A stretch of 64,000 nucleotides of DNA from Methylocystis sp. (GTDB lineage: Bacteria > Pseudomonadota > Alphaproteobacteria > Rhizobiales > Beijerinckiaceae), in assembly GCA_020252485.1 (NCBI GenBank), contig JADCCX010000009.1, forward strand, positions 62,001-126,000, read 5' to 3'. Under the pieces are notes generated by a model. The model worked only from the letters and a program-made list of their open reading frames with translations, was not told the DNA's origin and searched no databases. Of this stretch, positions 50,319 to 62,046 are shown piece by piece; position 1 is the first letter of the stretch; each line of letters opens with the position of its first letter. The position numbers were made by a program, and so were the translations under genes.

Positions 50319-51442
50319 TGGGTTGGCTGAAGACGCTCGGGATTTGCGCGCTGGCGGGAAGCCTCGTTGCGGCGGTCCCGATCATCAGGAACGAACTGGC
50401 CTGCATGAATGAAAAGGATAAGGCTGCGCCAGCCTATCAGCCGTTGCTGCCAGCTGAAAGTCGCCGCAATCCGGTCGATACCTTCCTCACCTATCCGGAA
50501 TGGTCCATCGTTCACGCCTATGAGGATTTGGCGGGCGTCACGCGCCAGAAAGGCGAGGAGCATTTTGGTTACTGGCAAAGTACATCGGGATATTGGTCAA
50601 GCCTTTGCGACCTAAGCCAATTGGCATCGAAGCGCGGTGATATCAGCCTTGAAATGAAGGCCATGCTGTACATCATCGGCATCAGCTTCTCTGGCGAAAT
50701 GGCGGTGAAGGGCCTCTATGAAACGACGGTCGGGCGCTTGACAGCGTGGCTGCGCGGTCCCGAGCGGACGCCTGAAGACAATTTCGCGATCAAGACAGCG
50801 GAGAAATACGCCGCTTTTCTGCGCCAGACGCCCTGGTACGAGTTCCCGTTTTGGCAGACAGTGAAGGATTTATGGTCCAATACGGAGCCCGGCAATCCTT
50901 CGCTCGTCCGTCGGACAGAACGCCATGTGGCGCTGACGCTCGAATACGGCGTCAAGGCAATCTATGCCAAGGCCATGGGATTGCTGGCAGGCGCGGCACC
51001 GGCGAAACTGACGATCGAAAGCATCATCAATGGGCTTGGTCGACAGCAGCTTGAGACCGACAAGGTTGTCACGGTCAGGAGATCGATTCCGGAAGGCATG
51101 GTCGTGGAGACGCCGCGGTATCGAGCCTTCACAGAATTTCTGCAAAGGCTCGCGGCTGCTGACGGAAATGTCCTCGAGATTGCCGGCAACGACCGCATTT
51201 TCGTGACGGTGGTCGGAGAGGCCAAACAGCGGGACCCTGCAGGACTGATCTTCCGCTCGCCGGCCGGTTCCGCGTCTGGCATCGACAGACTGGCGCGGGC
51301 GAGCATCATGTTCGCCGTTCCCGTTCAGGCGGTGCCGGGCCAGGAGCGTCTTGGAATTGAACTTGAGGTCCGCGATCTGACGGCCTTCATGCGCGCCGCG
51401 CCTTCTCTCGGCCTTACGTTTGAGCACGCCTATGATTACTGA
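50318..51442 (+). CDS. Conserved hypothetical protein with N-terminal membrane anchor
   Basis: 374 residues. One hydrophobic N-terminal helix (TLGICALAGSLVAAVPII) precedes a soluble domain. Distinct blocks are NPVDTFLTYPEWSIVHAYED, EHFGYWQSTSGYWSSLCDL, MLYIIGISFSGEMAVKGLYE and FPFWQTVKDLWSN. I do not recognise a named family or catalytic motif. The 1-bp overlap with the gene before it and the 11-bp overlap with the one after it show it is part of the FAD oxidase operon. Confidence 0.7.
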   Translation: MGWLKTLGICALAGSLVAAVPIIRNELACMNEKDKAAPAYQPLLPAESRRNPVDTFLTYPEWSIVHAYEDLAGVTRQKGEEHFGYWQSTSGYWSSLCDLSQLASKRGDISLEMKAMLYIIGISFSGEMAVKGLYETTVGRLTAWLRGPERTPEDNFAIKTAEKYAAFLRQTPWYEFPFWQTVKDLWSNTEPGNPSLVRRTERHVALTLEYGVKAIYAKAMGLLAGAAPAKLTIESIINGLGRQQLETDKVVTVRRSIPEGMVVETPRYRAFTEFLQRLAAADGNVLEIAGNDRIFVTVVGEAKQRDPAGLIFRSPAGSASGIDRLARASIMFAVPVQAVPGQERLGIELEVRDLTAFMRAAPSLGLTFEHAYDY

Positions 51443-51755
51443 CGCAGGCCCGTTGGCAGGCTTTGTCAAAGCAGCCACGGTGGCGCTCTCAGTCTGGTTT
51501 GGTGGTCTGGTCGTGATTGCACCATTGCTGGAGCCCACTCGTGATGTCCTGGTGGTTGGCCCGGTATCCACCGTGGCGGCTCTGCCGTCGATCAGCGCGT
51601 CTCTCGTCGACAGTTCGGCGGGCCTGACAAGGGTACGCGGGGGCGCGCCCGGTTTTGTGATGCGGCTCTATGCCCATGGCGCGTGGATTGTTTTTCCGGC
51701 CTTCGAAGGCGGCTGCAACAGGCCTTTGCGCCCGAAGGCTGCCAGCCGGGGCTGA
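51432..51755 (+). CDS. Small conserved hypothetical membrane-associated protein
   Basis: 107 residues from ATG 51432 (TTG at 51420 is an alternative). One hydrophobic segment ([19 protein letters not shown]) is followed by [20 protein letters not shown] and a Cys near the end ([11 protein letters not shown]). The GPxxT-x-x-ALP pattern with a C-terminal FPA...GC ending resembles small unnamed alphaproteobacterial proteins I have seen near heme or envelope genes. The start overlaps the preceding gene by 11 bp. Function unknown. Confidence 0.5.
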   Translation: MITDAGPLAGFVKAATVALSVWFGGLVVIAPLLEPTRDVLVVGPVSTVAALPSISASLVDSSAGLTRVRGGAPGFVMRLYAHGAWIVFPAFEGGCNRPLRPKAASRG

Positions 51756-51852
51756 TCGCCACGACGTATCTCCACACTTGCCCTTCCGGACCGCCGTTGC
51801 TACCTCCGGCCCAGGACTTTCCCCCTCTTCCTGTGCAGCGGAACCATCCCCC

Positions 51853-53508
<1,656 letters not shown>

Positions 53509-53556
53509 CCGGCCGGGGCGATCCAGAGCTGTGAATCCGGGTTAAGATGCGGGCTC

Positions 53557-53700
53557 CCTCCCTCCCCTTGACGGGGAGGGTCGGCGGCGAAAGCCGCCGG
53601 GGAGGGGTGATCATGAGGGTGAAAATGAGAAAAAGCCCCCCCCACCCGGCCCTTCCCCCGGATCAAGTCCGGGGTCTGGGCCACCCGCCCCGCAGGGGGG
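53557..53700. repeat. GC-rich inverted repeats after ettA
   Basis: Two palindromic units occupy the gap 53509-53821. The first (53557-53608) folds as CCTCCCC...GGGGAGG with an inner GGCGGCGAAAGCCGCC. The second (53649-53700) contains CCCCGGATCAAGTCCGGGG. Both are typical intergenic repeats of alphaproteobacteria. They may act as transcription ends for ettA; no gene is seen. Confidence 0.6.
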
Positions 53701-53821
53701 CGGGATGGGCGCTCGCGGAGGTGATCGTTAAGCCGGTTTCAGGGCCGTGCCAGGCTGATCGGGGCTCTTGACAAGGAATGCCGGTTTTGGAACCGATTGC
53801 TCAGCCAAGGAGGTAAAGGCC

Positions 53822-54088
53822 ATGAAAAGATCTCACCTGGTGATGATCATGTCGGTTGGCTGCGCTCTCTTGAGCGGGCTTCCCGCCTATTCCCAAACGA
53901 AATCCTGCTTCGATCAGTGGTATGAATTGCGGCAGAAGGAGCTGGGAGGCATCATTCTCAGCAACAATGAGGCCGCTCAGTATTTCACGCCAAGCCTGCT
54001 TGCCCGCGAGGATATTGCGACCTGCGAAGCATCGCCGGACAAGATTTTCAGGAAGATCAAATCGGCGGGAGAAGGCGTCCCCGGCTGA
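53822..54088 (+). CDS. Small secreted hypothetical protein
   Basis: 88 residues with a near-consensus AAGGAGGT ribosome site. The signal peptide SHLVMIMSVGCALLSGLPAY ends at YSQ. The mature 60 residues (TKSCFDQWYELRQKELGGII then SNNEAAQYFTPSLLAREDIA) contain two cysteines that could form a disulfide. No family is recognised. It stands alone between ettA and a convergent amidohydrolase gene. Confidence 0.65.
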   Translation: MKRSHLVMIMSVGCALLSGLPAYSQTKSCFDQWYELRQKELGGIILSNNEAAQYFTPSLLAREDIATCEASPDKIFRKIKSAGEGVPG

Positions 54089-54120
54089 GCGGCGGCGTCG
54101 ATTGAGGAGAGGTCAGGCCC

Positions 54121-55993
54121 TCAGCGCTTGCCCCCGCCATTCGCCATAACCGCCGTCATGCGGAACATGGCGTCATGAGCGCAGCCGTCGGGCATTCCGG
54201 CATGGCCGCCGAATGCGACGACCAGCGGGGTGATGTCCGCCGGCGCTTCGGTTCTGGCACCCGGCTCAAGCCGGAAGATCGTTTTGCCTTCCTTGATCGT
54301 CTCGGTGACCTTGATGTCGGCGATGGTCTTGGGCTCCACCGCTGTCGGGTCCTTCGACAATATGGCGAAGTCCGCCAGTTTTCCGACCTCCAGGCTGCCC
54401 TTCGTCTTCTCCTCGAAATGGTGGTAGGCGGGCCAGATCGTCATGGCCTTGAGCGCGGTGATCACACTGACCCGGTGCTCAGGTCCGACGATGCGGCCAG
54501 AGCCCCGGGCCCGGCGGGTGACGGTGGCGTCGAGCACGCGCATCGAATCGGGGAAGGCGACCGGCGCGTCGTGGTGGCTGGAAAAGATCATGCCCCGCTT
54601 CCTGGCCCAGCCGGTAGGCGAGATATTCGGACCGGCTTGCGGGCCGATGGTATGGTCGAGGTGCCAGTCACCCCAATAAAATGTGTGCATCGGGAAGAGC
54701 GAAGGGATCACGCCCAGCGCCTTGTAGCTGTCGAGCTGGTCCTCGCGCAGGAACTGGCCATGGATCAGCACGGGGCGCAGCTCCTTCGCCTTGGGGAACC
54801 GCGCCTGCGCGGCCCGATGCGCGGCGATCAGCAGGTCTGACGCGCGCTCGCCGTTGGAATGCGTGATGATCTGGATGCCATTCTCGGACGCCCATTGGAC
54901 GGCGTCCATCACCTGCTCGGCGGACGCGGCGGCATAACCGGAGTAGCCCGGCGGGTAATTGCCGACCGGCTTGTAATAGGGCCGGTCACGCCAGGCCGTG
55001 AAGCCCTGCGGGCTGCCGTCGATGGTGAGCTTGGCGCCTGCGATGCGGAAGCGGTTGGTGAAGGTCGGGCTCTGGTTGGCCTTGATATAGGCGCGGTCGA
55101 CAAGCACATCGGGATAGGCGTTCACGTCGATCGCAAAGCCGCCTTCTTCGGCCACCTGCTTGAGCACATTGGCGGTCTGCGGCGTGGCGCGGCCTTCGTC
55201 GGCGGTCGTGTAGCCGAACCGCGCCCACAGCTTGGCGCCTTCAAGCGCGAAGGTCTTCAATCCCTCCGGGCCGATGCGGCTGAGCAGCACCGGGGCGACA
55301 CTGGAGAATGCGGTCTCCTCCAGAGTCCCATTCGGCTCGGTGGTGCCGGGTTTACGCTGGATGACGCCGCCGGGCGGATCCTTCGTGTTGGAATCGTAGC
55401 CCACCGCCTTCAGCATGGCGGAATTGGCGGTCGCCAGATGCGCGGATTGATGGATGATGAGGATGGGAATGTCCTGCGAGACGGCGTCGAGCTCTTCCTT
55501 GGTAGGGTGGCGCAATTCCTTCAGCTGCGATTGATCGTAGCCGAAGCCGATGATGAGCTTCGCCTTCTCGACGGCAGCCGCGTTCTTCTGCATCCAGTCG
55601 CGCAGCGTCTGCTGCAGCGAGGCGATGTCCCGCACCTCGCCGTCGGGCGGAGCCAGCAGATTGGCGGAGAGCCCCTGCAGGCCGCCGATGAGGACGTGCC
55701 CGTGCGCATCGACAAAGCCGGGAACGAGCGTCCTGCCCTTGAGATCGACGAGTTCCGTCCCGGGGCCTTTCAGCTTCATCACGTCGCGCCGCTTGCCGAC
55801 CGCGACGATGCGCCCGCCGCGCTCGGCTATGGCCTCAGCGCGCATGGCGGCGTCGTTCATCGTCAGGATGGGCCCGCCGGACCAGATGCGGTCCGCCGGT
55901 TGCTGGGCTGCGGCAACGCCCGCCCGCCAGCACGTAAGCCGTGAGCGCAGCCGAGCCCAAAAGCGCAGACCTTCGGGAATAACGAACACTCAT
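54121..55993 (-). CDS. Amidohydrolase family 3 (YtcJ-like) with frameshifted Tat leader
   Basis: The main frame (to 54121) codes a complete amidohydrolase: PGFVDAHGHVLIGGLQGLSA, HSNGERASDLLIAAH, SPTGWARKRGMIFSSHHDAP and KAMTIWPAYHHFEEKTKGSL. The true start appears to be ATG 55993, with GGGAGG eight nt upstream, coding a Tat leader (SRRSALLG, TAYVLAG). That leader is in another frame. A GGGC duplication in GCGGGCGGGCGTT near 55917-55925 breaks it; removing four bases joins TAYVLAG to VAAAQQPADRIW. Translated alone from GTG 55989, the enzyme would lack a leader. The gene may be broken, slippage-switched, or carry a sequencing error. Substrate unknown. Confidence 0.8.
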
Positions 55994-56129
55994 CGCGGGA
56001 ACCTCCCTTGCAGGCCAATCGGCGACGTGGACTTCTTGCGAGCCCCTCTTTCAGCCAAGCGTGACGCTTTTTTCTCAAGACCTGCAAGATGCTGTCAAGC
56101 GACAGGCGGAAACGCGCAGCCTATGCAGC

Positions 56130-56852
56130 CTATGACGCGATCGCCAGCGCCGCCTTCGCATCCAGCCGTCCGTCGTAGAGCGCGCGGCCGGTGATCGCCC
56201 CGGCGATGGCGGCGTTTTCGGGCCGCATCAGAATCTTCACATCATCGAGAGAGGCGAGGCCGCCCGAAGCGATGACGGGGATCGCGAGCGCTTCAGCCAG
56301 CGCCCGCGTACCCGCCATATCGAGGCCCTGCAGCATGCCGTCGCGGGCGATGTCGGTGTAGATGATGGCGGCCACGCCCGCATCCTCGAATCGGCGCGCG
56401 AGATCAAGCGCCGAGAGCGTGGACGTTTCGGCCCAGCCCTCCACCGCCACCATGCCGTCCCGCGCATCGATGCCGACGGCGACCCGGCCGGGATGGGCTT
56501 TCGCGGCGCGTTTGACGAAATCCGGGTCGCGCACCGCCGCCGTGCCGATGATGACGCGGGCGATGCCCTTGGCGAGCCAGCCTTCGACGGTCGCCATGTC
56601 GCGGATGCCGCCGCCGAGCTGCACGGGAAAGCGCACGCGCGCGAGGATCGCATCCACCGCCGCGGCATTCACCGGCTTTCCCGCGAAAGCGCCATCGAGG
56701 TCCACCACATGCAGCCAGGCGAAGCCATCGGCCTCGAAGCTCGCGGCCTGCGCGGCGGGATCATTGTTGAAGATGGTCGCCTGCGCCATATCGCCCTGGC
56801 GCAGGCGCACGCAGCGGCCTTCCTTCAGATCGATGGCGGGATAGAGGATCAC
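56130..56852 (-). CDS. hisA: Phosphoribosylformimino-5-aminoimidazole carboxamide ribotide isomerase
   Basis: 240 residues from GTG 56852, which overlaps the hisH stop by 4 nt (GTGA). HisA performs the Amadori rearrangement in histidine synthesis. The TIM-barrel start [19 protein letters not shown] has the catalytic base Asp8, and [13 protein letters not shown] the catalytic acid Asp. The two phosphate loops are [10 protein letters not shown] and [11 protein letters not shown]. Downstream, where hisF and hisE would be expected, the next gene is an unrelated amidohydrolase. Confidence 0.96.
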   Translation of the reverse strand: MILYPAIDLKEGRCVRLRQGDMAQATIFNNDPAAQAASFEADGFAWLHVVDLDGAFAGKPVNAAAVDAILARVRFPVQLGGGIRDMATVEGWLAKGIARVIIGTAAVRDPDFVKRAAKAHPGRVAVGIDARDGMVAVEGWAETSTLSALDLARRFEDAGVAAIIYTDIARDGMLQGLDMAGTRALAEALAIPVIASGGLASLDDVKILMRPENAAIAGAITGRALYDGRLDAKAALAIAS

Positions 56853-57499
56853 GGCTTCCACCTGAGGAAATTGGCCAGCAGCGCCAAGCCCAGCTTCTGG
56901 CTTTTCTCCGGATGGAATTGCGCGCCCGCGATATTGCCGCGGGCGACGATGGCGGTGACAGGCGCGCCGTAGCTGGCGCGCGCCACCACATCGTTCCCGT
57001 TGTCCGCCATCAGATGATAGGCATGCAGGAAATAGGCATGGAGGCCCGTGGGTCCGAGCGCGATGCCCGCTGTCAGCGGGTGCGGCTTGTGATCGTCGAG
57101 CGTGTTCCAGCCCATATGCGGCACTTTGAGCGCGGGGTCGGCGGGCGTGATCCGGTCGACCGAGCCCGGCAGCCAGCCGAGGCCTTGCGTGACGCCATGC
57201 TCGGTGCCCCGCGTCGCCAGCAGTTGCATGCCGACACAGATGCCGAGAAAGGGAACGCCGTCCTGGCGCACCCGGCGCTCCAGCGTCTCGATCATGCCGG
57301 GCGCGGCCTTGAGATGCGCCATGCAATCGGCATAGGCGCCGTCGCCGGGCAGCACGATGCGATCAGCATCCGCCACGATCTTCGCGTCGTCAGTGACCAC
57401 GACGGAACCTGCGATGCCCGTCTCGGCGAAGGCGCGCTCCAACGCCTTGGCGGCTGAGTGGAGATTGCCTGCGCCGTAATCGATCAGCGCAATCCTCAC
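56849..57499 (-). CDS. hisH: Imidazole glycerol phosphate synthase, glutaminase subunit
   Basis: 216 residues from GTG 57499. HisH supplies ammonia from glutamine to HisF. The catalytic triad is Cys in [15 protein letters not shown], with His and Glu in [13 protein letters not shown]; the oxyanion strand is [14 protein letters not shown]. The start overlaps the DUF2628 gene stop (GTGA) and its stop overlaps hisA. Its obligate partner hisF is not in this window. Confidence 0.96.
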   Translation of the reverse strand: MRIALIDYGAGNLHSAAKALERAFAETGIAGSVVVTDDAKIVADADRIVLPGDGAYADCMAHLKAAPGMIETLERRVRQDGVPFLGICVGMQLLATRGTEHGVTQGLGWLPGSVDRITPADPALKVPHMGWNTLDDHKPHPLTAGIALGPTGLHAYFLHAYHLMADNGNDVVARASYGAPVTAIVARGNIAGAQFHPEKSQKLGLALLANFLRWKP

Positions 57500-57990
57500 G
57501 CCTGTCCCCGGGCCGAGGGGAAGATGCCGAGCACGCCCTGGGGCGCGGCAGCTGCGCCGGCCGCCGGGACCGACGGCGTGGATGGCAAGGCTGGCCGCTG
57601 AGCCCTTTGGGTTGCGGTCCAGTCCTTGAAGAAGCGCCGCTCGCATTCATCGAGCGAGGGTCCGCTGACTGTGCCGGCATGAACCCAGCCGAGCCTTGCG
57701 TATTTGCGGCGCTGCCACTCATGGCCTTCAAGGCCGATCAGCAATCCGATGAAGAAGGTGATGAAGCCAAGGGCCGGAGGCGGAAGACCCAGAAGCATGA
57801 ATGCTGCTGTCACAAGCACCAGAACGCCGGAATAAATCGCCGTCATCAGCCAAAGCCGCTTCGCAAGCAGCCACAGCCCCGTGAAGGCGAATCCGAAAAA
57901 GCTGAAGCCCTCCTTCACGAACACAGCCTTCTCGGCCACCGCTTCGGGGGTGGTTGCTTCGGGTGGAAGATGCACGGTGTAGATGGCCAT
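57496..57990 (-). CDS. DUF2628 domain-containing membrane protein
   Basis: 164 residues. [20 protein letters not shown] and [20 protein letters not shown] open the DUF2628 domain, then two or three hydrophobic helices ([40 protein letters not shown]) and [15 protein letters not shown]. The tail is Pro/Ala-rich. The gene is regularly lodged between hisB and hisH in Rhizobiales, as here, with a 4-nt overlap to hisH; its function is unknown. Confidence 0.9.
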   Translation of the reverse strand: MAIYTVHLPPEATTPEAVAEKAVFVKEGFSFFGFAFTGLWLLAKRLWLMTAIYSGVLVLVTAAFMLLGLPPPALGFITFFIGLLIGLEGHEWQRRKYARLGWVHAGTVSGPSLDECERRFFKDWTATQRAQRPALPSTPSVPAAGAAAAPQGVLGIFPSARGQA

Positions 57991-58005
57991 TGATGAGTCT
58001 TCGCC

Positions 58006-58599
58006 CTATTCCGAAAGCGTCCCTTTGGTGGAAGGCACCCTGTCCTTCGCCTGTGCGTCGATCGCCACGGCATGGCGCAGCACGCGCGCCAGACCCTTAT
58101 AGCAGCTTTCGGCGATATGGTGGCTGTTTGCGCCATAAAGCGTTTCGACATGCAAAGTGATGCCGGCGTTCATCGAGAAGGCCTGGAACCATTCGCGCAC
58201 CAGTTCGGCATCGAAGGCGCCGATCTTCTGGGTGGGAAAGGCGGTCCGGAACACCAGGAACGGCCGCCCGGAGATATCGAGCGCCACCCGCGTCAGCGTT
58301 TCGTCCATCGGCATCAGACAATCGGCGTAACGGGTGATGCCCTTCTTGTCGCCGAGCGCCTCCCGGAAGGCTTGTCCCAGCGCGATGCCCACATCTTCCG
58401 CCGTGTGATGATCGTCGACCTCGAGGTCGCCCTTCGCGGCGATCGTCATGTCGATCAGCGAATGGCGGGCGAGCAGCGTCAGCATATGGTCAAGGAAGCC
58501 GATGCCTGTGGCGATGTCGGCCTTGCCCGCGCCGTCAAGGTTGATCGCGAGGGAGATCTTCGTCTCCGCCGTCTCGCGTTTCACCGCCGCCCTGCGCAT
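58006..58599 (-). CDS. hisB: Imidazoleglycerol-phosphate dehydratase
   Basis: 197 residues from ATG 58599. HisB dehydrates imidazole glycerol phosphate using two Mn ions. The ligands lie in [31 protein letters not shown] and [20 protein letters not shown]. This is the monofunctional type without a phosphatase domain, as in other alphaproteobacteria. It heads the hisB-DUF2628-hisH-hisA run; the 97-bp gap from prmB can hold its promoter. Confidence 0.97.
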   Translation of the reverse strand: MRRAAVKRETAETKISLAINLDGAGKADIATGIGFLDHMLTLLARHSLIDMTIAAKGDLEVDDHHTAEDVGIALGQAFREALGDKKGITRYADCLMPMDETLTRVALDISGRPFLVFRTAFPTQKIGAFDAELVREWFQAFSMNAGITLHVETLYGANSHHIAESCYKGLARVLRHAVAIDAQAKDRVPSTKGTLSE

Positions 58600-58696
58600 G
58601 GCCAAAGATGCTCCCTGTGTCGGATGGGCTCTAGCAGGGTCCCGGCGACAGACCAAGTCCTTGCAAAAGACCAATCCCGGCTCAAGCAAGTCCCGG

Positions 58697-59641
58697 CTAG
58701 ACCAGCGGCGCGCCGCCTTCGCCGCTGCCGGCCAGCCAGAACACCTCGCCCTCGCTTTCGGCGCTGTCCAGCCACAGGAAGGCCAGAGCCGGGTATTCCT
58801 CGTCCAGAATGGCGCGGTCCTCGCCGATCTCGCAAAGCAGGCCGCCGCCGGGCGCCAGATGGGCGGCTGCGCCATCGATGATCCGGCGGGCGAGATCGAG
58901 CCCATCCTCACCGCCCAGATGCGCCTTGCGTGGCTCCGCCGCATATTCGGGCGGGAAAGCCTCCACCATTTCGCGGGCCACATAGGGCGGATTGGCGATG
59001 ATCAGGTCGTAGCGCTCGCCGGCGACGGGCGTGAAGAGATCGCCCTTGAGGAGGCGGATGCGATCCTCCAGGCCATGATCGGCGACGTTCCGCATCGCCA
59101 CGGCCAGCGCATCGGCGGAAAGCTCCACGGCGTCGATAGCCGCGTTCGGAAAGCGCATGGCGGCGAGAATGGCGAGGCAGCCGGAACCGGTGCAGAGGTC
59201 GAGCACCCGGTAAACGCCCTCCAGGTCCTGGATAAGGCTGCCGTCGGCCCCGAAAAGATCCGCCGACGCGGGCCCCGCCAGCATCTCGCCGATATAGGAG
59301 CGCGGCACGATCACACGCTCGTCCACGAAAAACGGCACGCCCTGGATATAGGCCTTCTGCACGAGATAGGCGGTAGGCTTGCGGGTGACGATCCGTTCGG
59401 CGATCCGCCCGGCCAGCAGCATCCGTTCGCCAGTGAGCAGGCGGGCATCGAGCCAGGGCTCCAGCTGATCGATCGGCAGGTGAAGGCTTTCCAGGATCAG
59501 GAAGGCGGCGTCATCGAGCGCATTCGTCACGCCATGCCCATGGATGAGCCCGGCGGCAGTAAAGCGGCTGACGGCAAAACGCAGGAAATCGCGGACGGTG
59601 ATGAGTTCTTCGGCGGCGTCGCGCAGGTCGGCCGCACTCAT
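58697..59641 (-). CDS. prmB: Ribosomal protein L3 N5-glutamine methyltransferase (PrmB)
   Basis: 314 residues from ATG 59641; ATGs at 59671 and 59677 are possible. It methylates a glutamine side chain of ribosomal protein L3. The leader helix region [20 protein letters not shown] and [20 protein letters not shown] distinguish PrmB from PrmC. The SAM motif is [17 protein letters not shown] and the catalytic tetrad [13 protein letters not shown]. It is divergent from the 5'-nucleotidase gene. Confidence 0.92.
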   Translation of the reverse strand: MSAADLRDAAEELITVRDFLRFAVSRFTAAGLIHGHGVTNALDDAAFLILESLHLPIDQLEPWLDARLLTGERMLLAGRIAERIVTRKPTAYLVQKAYIQGVPFFVDERVIVPRSYIGEMLAGPASADLFGADGSLIQDLEGVYRVLDLCTGSGCLAILAAMRFPNAAIDAVELSADALAVAMRNVADHGLEDRIRLLKGDLFTPVAGERYDLIIANPPYVAREMVEAFPPEYAAEPRKAHLGGEDGLDLARRIIDGAAAHLAPGGGLLCEIGEDRAILDEEYPALAFLWLDSAESEGEVFWLAGSGEGGAPLV

Positions 59642-59781
59642 GGCGAAAGCTTTGCCGGGTTTCTGGGGCATCGCCATCCCATACAGGCCATTCGTTGAAG
59701 GCGAAAGCCATGCAGCCCCCGGCCCGCTTGTCATCGGCGCGCGGCGGCGGCATGTTGCCTCGTAATGCGAAGGAGGCCGTG

Positions 59782-61344
59782 ATGACTGAGCAATCGAACC
59801 GCGGGCCGAGCCGCCGGCAGGCCTTCACGATCGCCGCGGGGGCCGGCCTCGCCGCCGCTACGATCATGGCCGCAAGTCCCGAGGAAGCGCTGGCGCAGGC
59901 CGCCGATCAGGGCGTGAGCCCCACCTTCACGCTGCTGCTGGTCAACGATATCTACAAGATGGCGGAGGTGCGCGGCCGCGGCGGCTTCGCCCGGCTGGCC
60001 GCCATTGCGCGGGCCGAGAGGGCGAAGGGCGTGCCGCTGCTCTATGCCCATGCGGGCGACATGTTCTCGCCCTCGCTGATGTCCGGGTTCGATCAGGGCC
60101 AGCACACGCTGGAGCTGCTGAATGTCGTACCGCCGGATATCTTCGTGCCGGGCAATCACGAATTCGATTTCGGCAAGGACAATTACTTCAAGCTTACCAA
60201 GCTGGCAAAATATCCGACCTTCGCCGCCAATCTGCGGGCTGCGGACGGTTCCGTCCTGCCCGGCCACAAGGATCGCGCCATGGTCGATCTCGGCCCTGTC
60301 AAGGTCGGCATCTTCGGCGTGACGCTGGCGAACACCCCGCTGATGTCGTCGCCAGGCGACCTCCGCTTCCTCGATGAGATGACGGCGGTCCGCGAACAAT
60401 CGCGGGCCTTGCGGGAGGCCGGCGCGGATATGGTGGTCGCGGTGGCCCATACCGATTTCAGCCGCGATCTCGAAATCGCCCGGTCGCGGCTCGTCGATGT
60501 GCTGCTGACGGGCCATGATCACGACCTGCGGGTCATCTACGATAACCGAACGGTGATGGTCGAATCCGGCGAGGAGGGCGAATATGTCACCGCCATCGAC
60601 ATCTACGCCACGATCGGCGAGCGGGACGGCAAACGCGCCGTCACCTGGCTCCCGCGTTTCCGCATCATCGATTCGGGCAGTGTCACGCCTGATCCCGAGG
60701 CGCTGGCCATCGTCAAGGCCTATGAAGGCGAGCTTTCCAAGGAGCTCGATGTCGCGCTGGGCGCGACTGCTGTGGAACTTGACAGCCGCTCGGCCTCGGT
60801 CCGCTCGCAGGAGACGGCCATCGGCAATCTGATCGCGGATGCGATCCGCGCCTCCACCGGGGCGGATGCGGCGATCACCAATGGCGGCGGCATCCGCGGC
60901 AACCGGCAATATCCCGCGGGAACCACGCTCACGCGTCGGGACATTCTGACCGAACTGCCCTTCGGCAATTCCACGGCGATGGTCGAGATCACCGGCAAGG
61001 ACATCAAGGATGCGCTGGAGAACGGCGTTTCCCAGATCGACAACCGGGCGGGGCGCTTCCCGCAGGTTTCCGGCATGACGTTTACTGTGGATCAGAAGGC
61101 GTCGGTGGGCAGCCGCATCATGGCGCTGCAGGTGGCGGGCAAGGATGTGGATCCGGCGGCGAAGTACAAGCTCGCCACCAATGACTTCCTGCTGGGCGGC
61201 GGCGACGGATATACCGCGCTCGGGCGCGGCCGGGTGCTGATCGGCAAGACCGACGGCCGGCTGATGGCCAGCGTGGTCATGGCCTATGTGCGCGCCGCCG
61301 GCACGATTCAATCGAAAGTCGACGGCCGGATCTTCCTCAGGTGA
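59782..61344 (+). CDS. Tat-exported bifunctional metallophosphatase/5'-nucleotidase
   Basis: 520 residues from ATG 59782, directly behind AAGGAGG. The Tat leader is PSRRQAFTIAAGAGLAAATI, ending ALAQA. The metallophosphatase ligands are GDMFSPSLMS, PGNHEFDFGKDN, AHTDFSRD and LLTGHDHDLRV. The first motif is VNDIYKMAE, so the usual His of DxH is Tyr, as in the CSTP1/CG11883 branch. The C-terminal nucleotidase domain has ITNGGGIRGNRQYPAG and FLLGGGDGYTALG. It is predicted to release phosphate from nucleotides in the periplasm. Its stop overlaps the ung start by 4 nt. Confidence 0.9.
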   Translation: MTEQSNRGPSRRQAFTIAAGAGLAAATIMAASPEEALAQAADQGVSPTFTLLLVNDIYKMAEVRGRGGFARLAAIARAERAKGVPLLYAHAGDMFSPSLMSGFDQGQHTLELLNVVPPDIFVPGNHEFDFGKDNYFKLTKLAKYPTFAANLRAADGSVLPGHKDRAMVDLGPVKVGIFGVTLANTPLMSSPGDLRFLDEMTAVREQSRALREAGADMVVAVAHTDFSRDLEIARSRLVDVLLTGHDHDLRVIYDNRTVMVESGEEGEYVTAIDIYATIGERDGKRAVTWLPRFRIIDSGSVTPDPEALAIVKAYEGELSKELDVALGATAVELDSRSASVRSQETAIGNLIADAIRASTGADAAITNGGGIRGNRQYPAGTTLTRRDILTELPFGNSTAMVEITGKDIKDALENGVSQIDNRAGRFPQVSGMTFTVDQKASVGSRIMALQVAGKDVDPAAKYKLATNDFLLGGGDGYTALGRGRVLIGKTDGRLMASVVMAYVRAAGTIQSKVDGRIFLR

Positions 61345-62042
61345 TTCCCACCTACCAGGCGGCGCTCGAAGCTTTCGGGACCGCCGGCGCAGGCGAAGGC
61401 TGGCGCTGCCTGCCCTTCTTCAACGACGGTTCGGCGGAAAGGGTGATGGACCGCCTCGATGCAATGGTTGCAGCCGGCGACCGCGTGCTGCCCTCGCCGG
61501 ATGACATCTTCAGCGCGCTTCGGCTGACACCGCTCGCCAGCGTCCGCGTCGTCATCCTGGGGCAGGATCCCTATCCGACTCCGGGCGATCCGCATGGTCT
61601 CGCCTTCTCGGTGAAGGAGGGCGTCCGCATTCCCCGCTCGCTCGCCAATATCCACCGTGAATTGCGGGAGGATCTTGGGGCGCCAATGCCGATTCATGGC
61701 CATCTTGCCGCCTGGGCGCAGCAGGGCGTGCTGCTCCTCAACACCGCGCTCTCTGTCACTGCGGGTGCGGCGGGGAGCCATCGCAAGCTCGGCTGGCAGG
61801 CCCTGACCGATCAGGTGATCAGGGCGGTCGCCGCGCGTGAGCCGGGCAGCGTCTTCATCCTCTGGGGCTCGGACGCGCAGGCAAAGCGCGCCCTGATCGG
61901 GCCTGGCCGGCATCTGATCATCGAGAGCGCCCATCCATCGCCGCTGGCGGCCGGGCGCGGGTTCTTCGGGTCACGCCCGTTTAGCCGCGCCAATGCCTGG
62001 CTCGAAGCCGAAGGATTCCTTCCGATCGACTGGAGATTGTGA
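61341..62042 (+). CDS. ung: Uracil-DNA glycosylase
   Basis: 233 residues starting at GTG 61341 (GTGA overlap with the nucleotidase stop). It removes uracil from DNA. The water-activating loop ILGQDPYPTPGDPHGLAFSV has the catalytic Asp, LLLNTALSVTAGAAGSH the uracil-binding Asn, and the minor-groove loop is SAHPSPLAAGRGFFGSRPFS. This is family-1 UNG. The stop precedes the small membrane protein stop on the other strand by 4 bp. Confidence 0.97.
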   Translation: MIPTYQAALEAFGTAGAGEGWRCLPFFNDGSAERVMDRLDAMVAAGDRVLPSPDDIFSALRLTPLASVRVVILGQDPYPTPGDPHGLAFSVKEGVRIPRSLANIHRELREDLGAPMPIHGHLAAWAQQGVLLLNTALSVTAGAAGSHRKLGWQALTDQVIRAVAAREPGSVFILWGSDAQAKRALIGPGRHLIIESAHPSPLAAGRGFFGSRPFSRANAWLEAEGFLPIDWRL

Positions 62043-62046
62043 GGCC

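Noticed and set aside
53509-53821. Coding potential across the ettA downstream gap
   Set aside because: The frames are explained by GC-rich palindromic repeats and show no domain.
58640-58697. Imperfect direct repeat (TCCCGGCT) near the prmB stop as a third stop-codon repeat
   Set aside because: Only two diverged copies with unequal spacing, unlike the clean 14-bp triplications.
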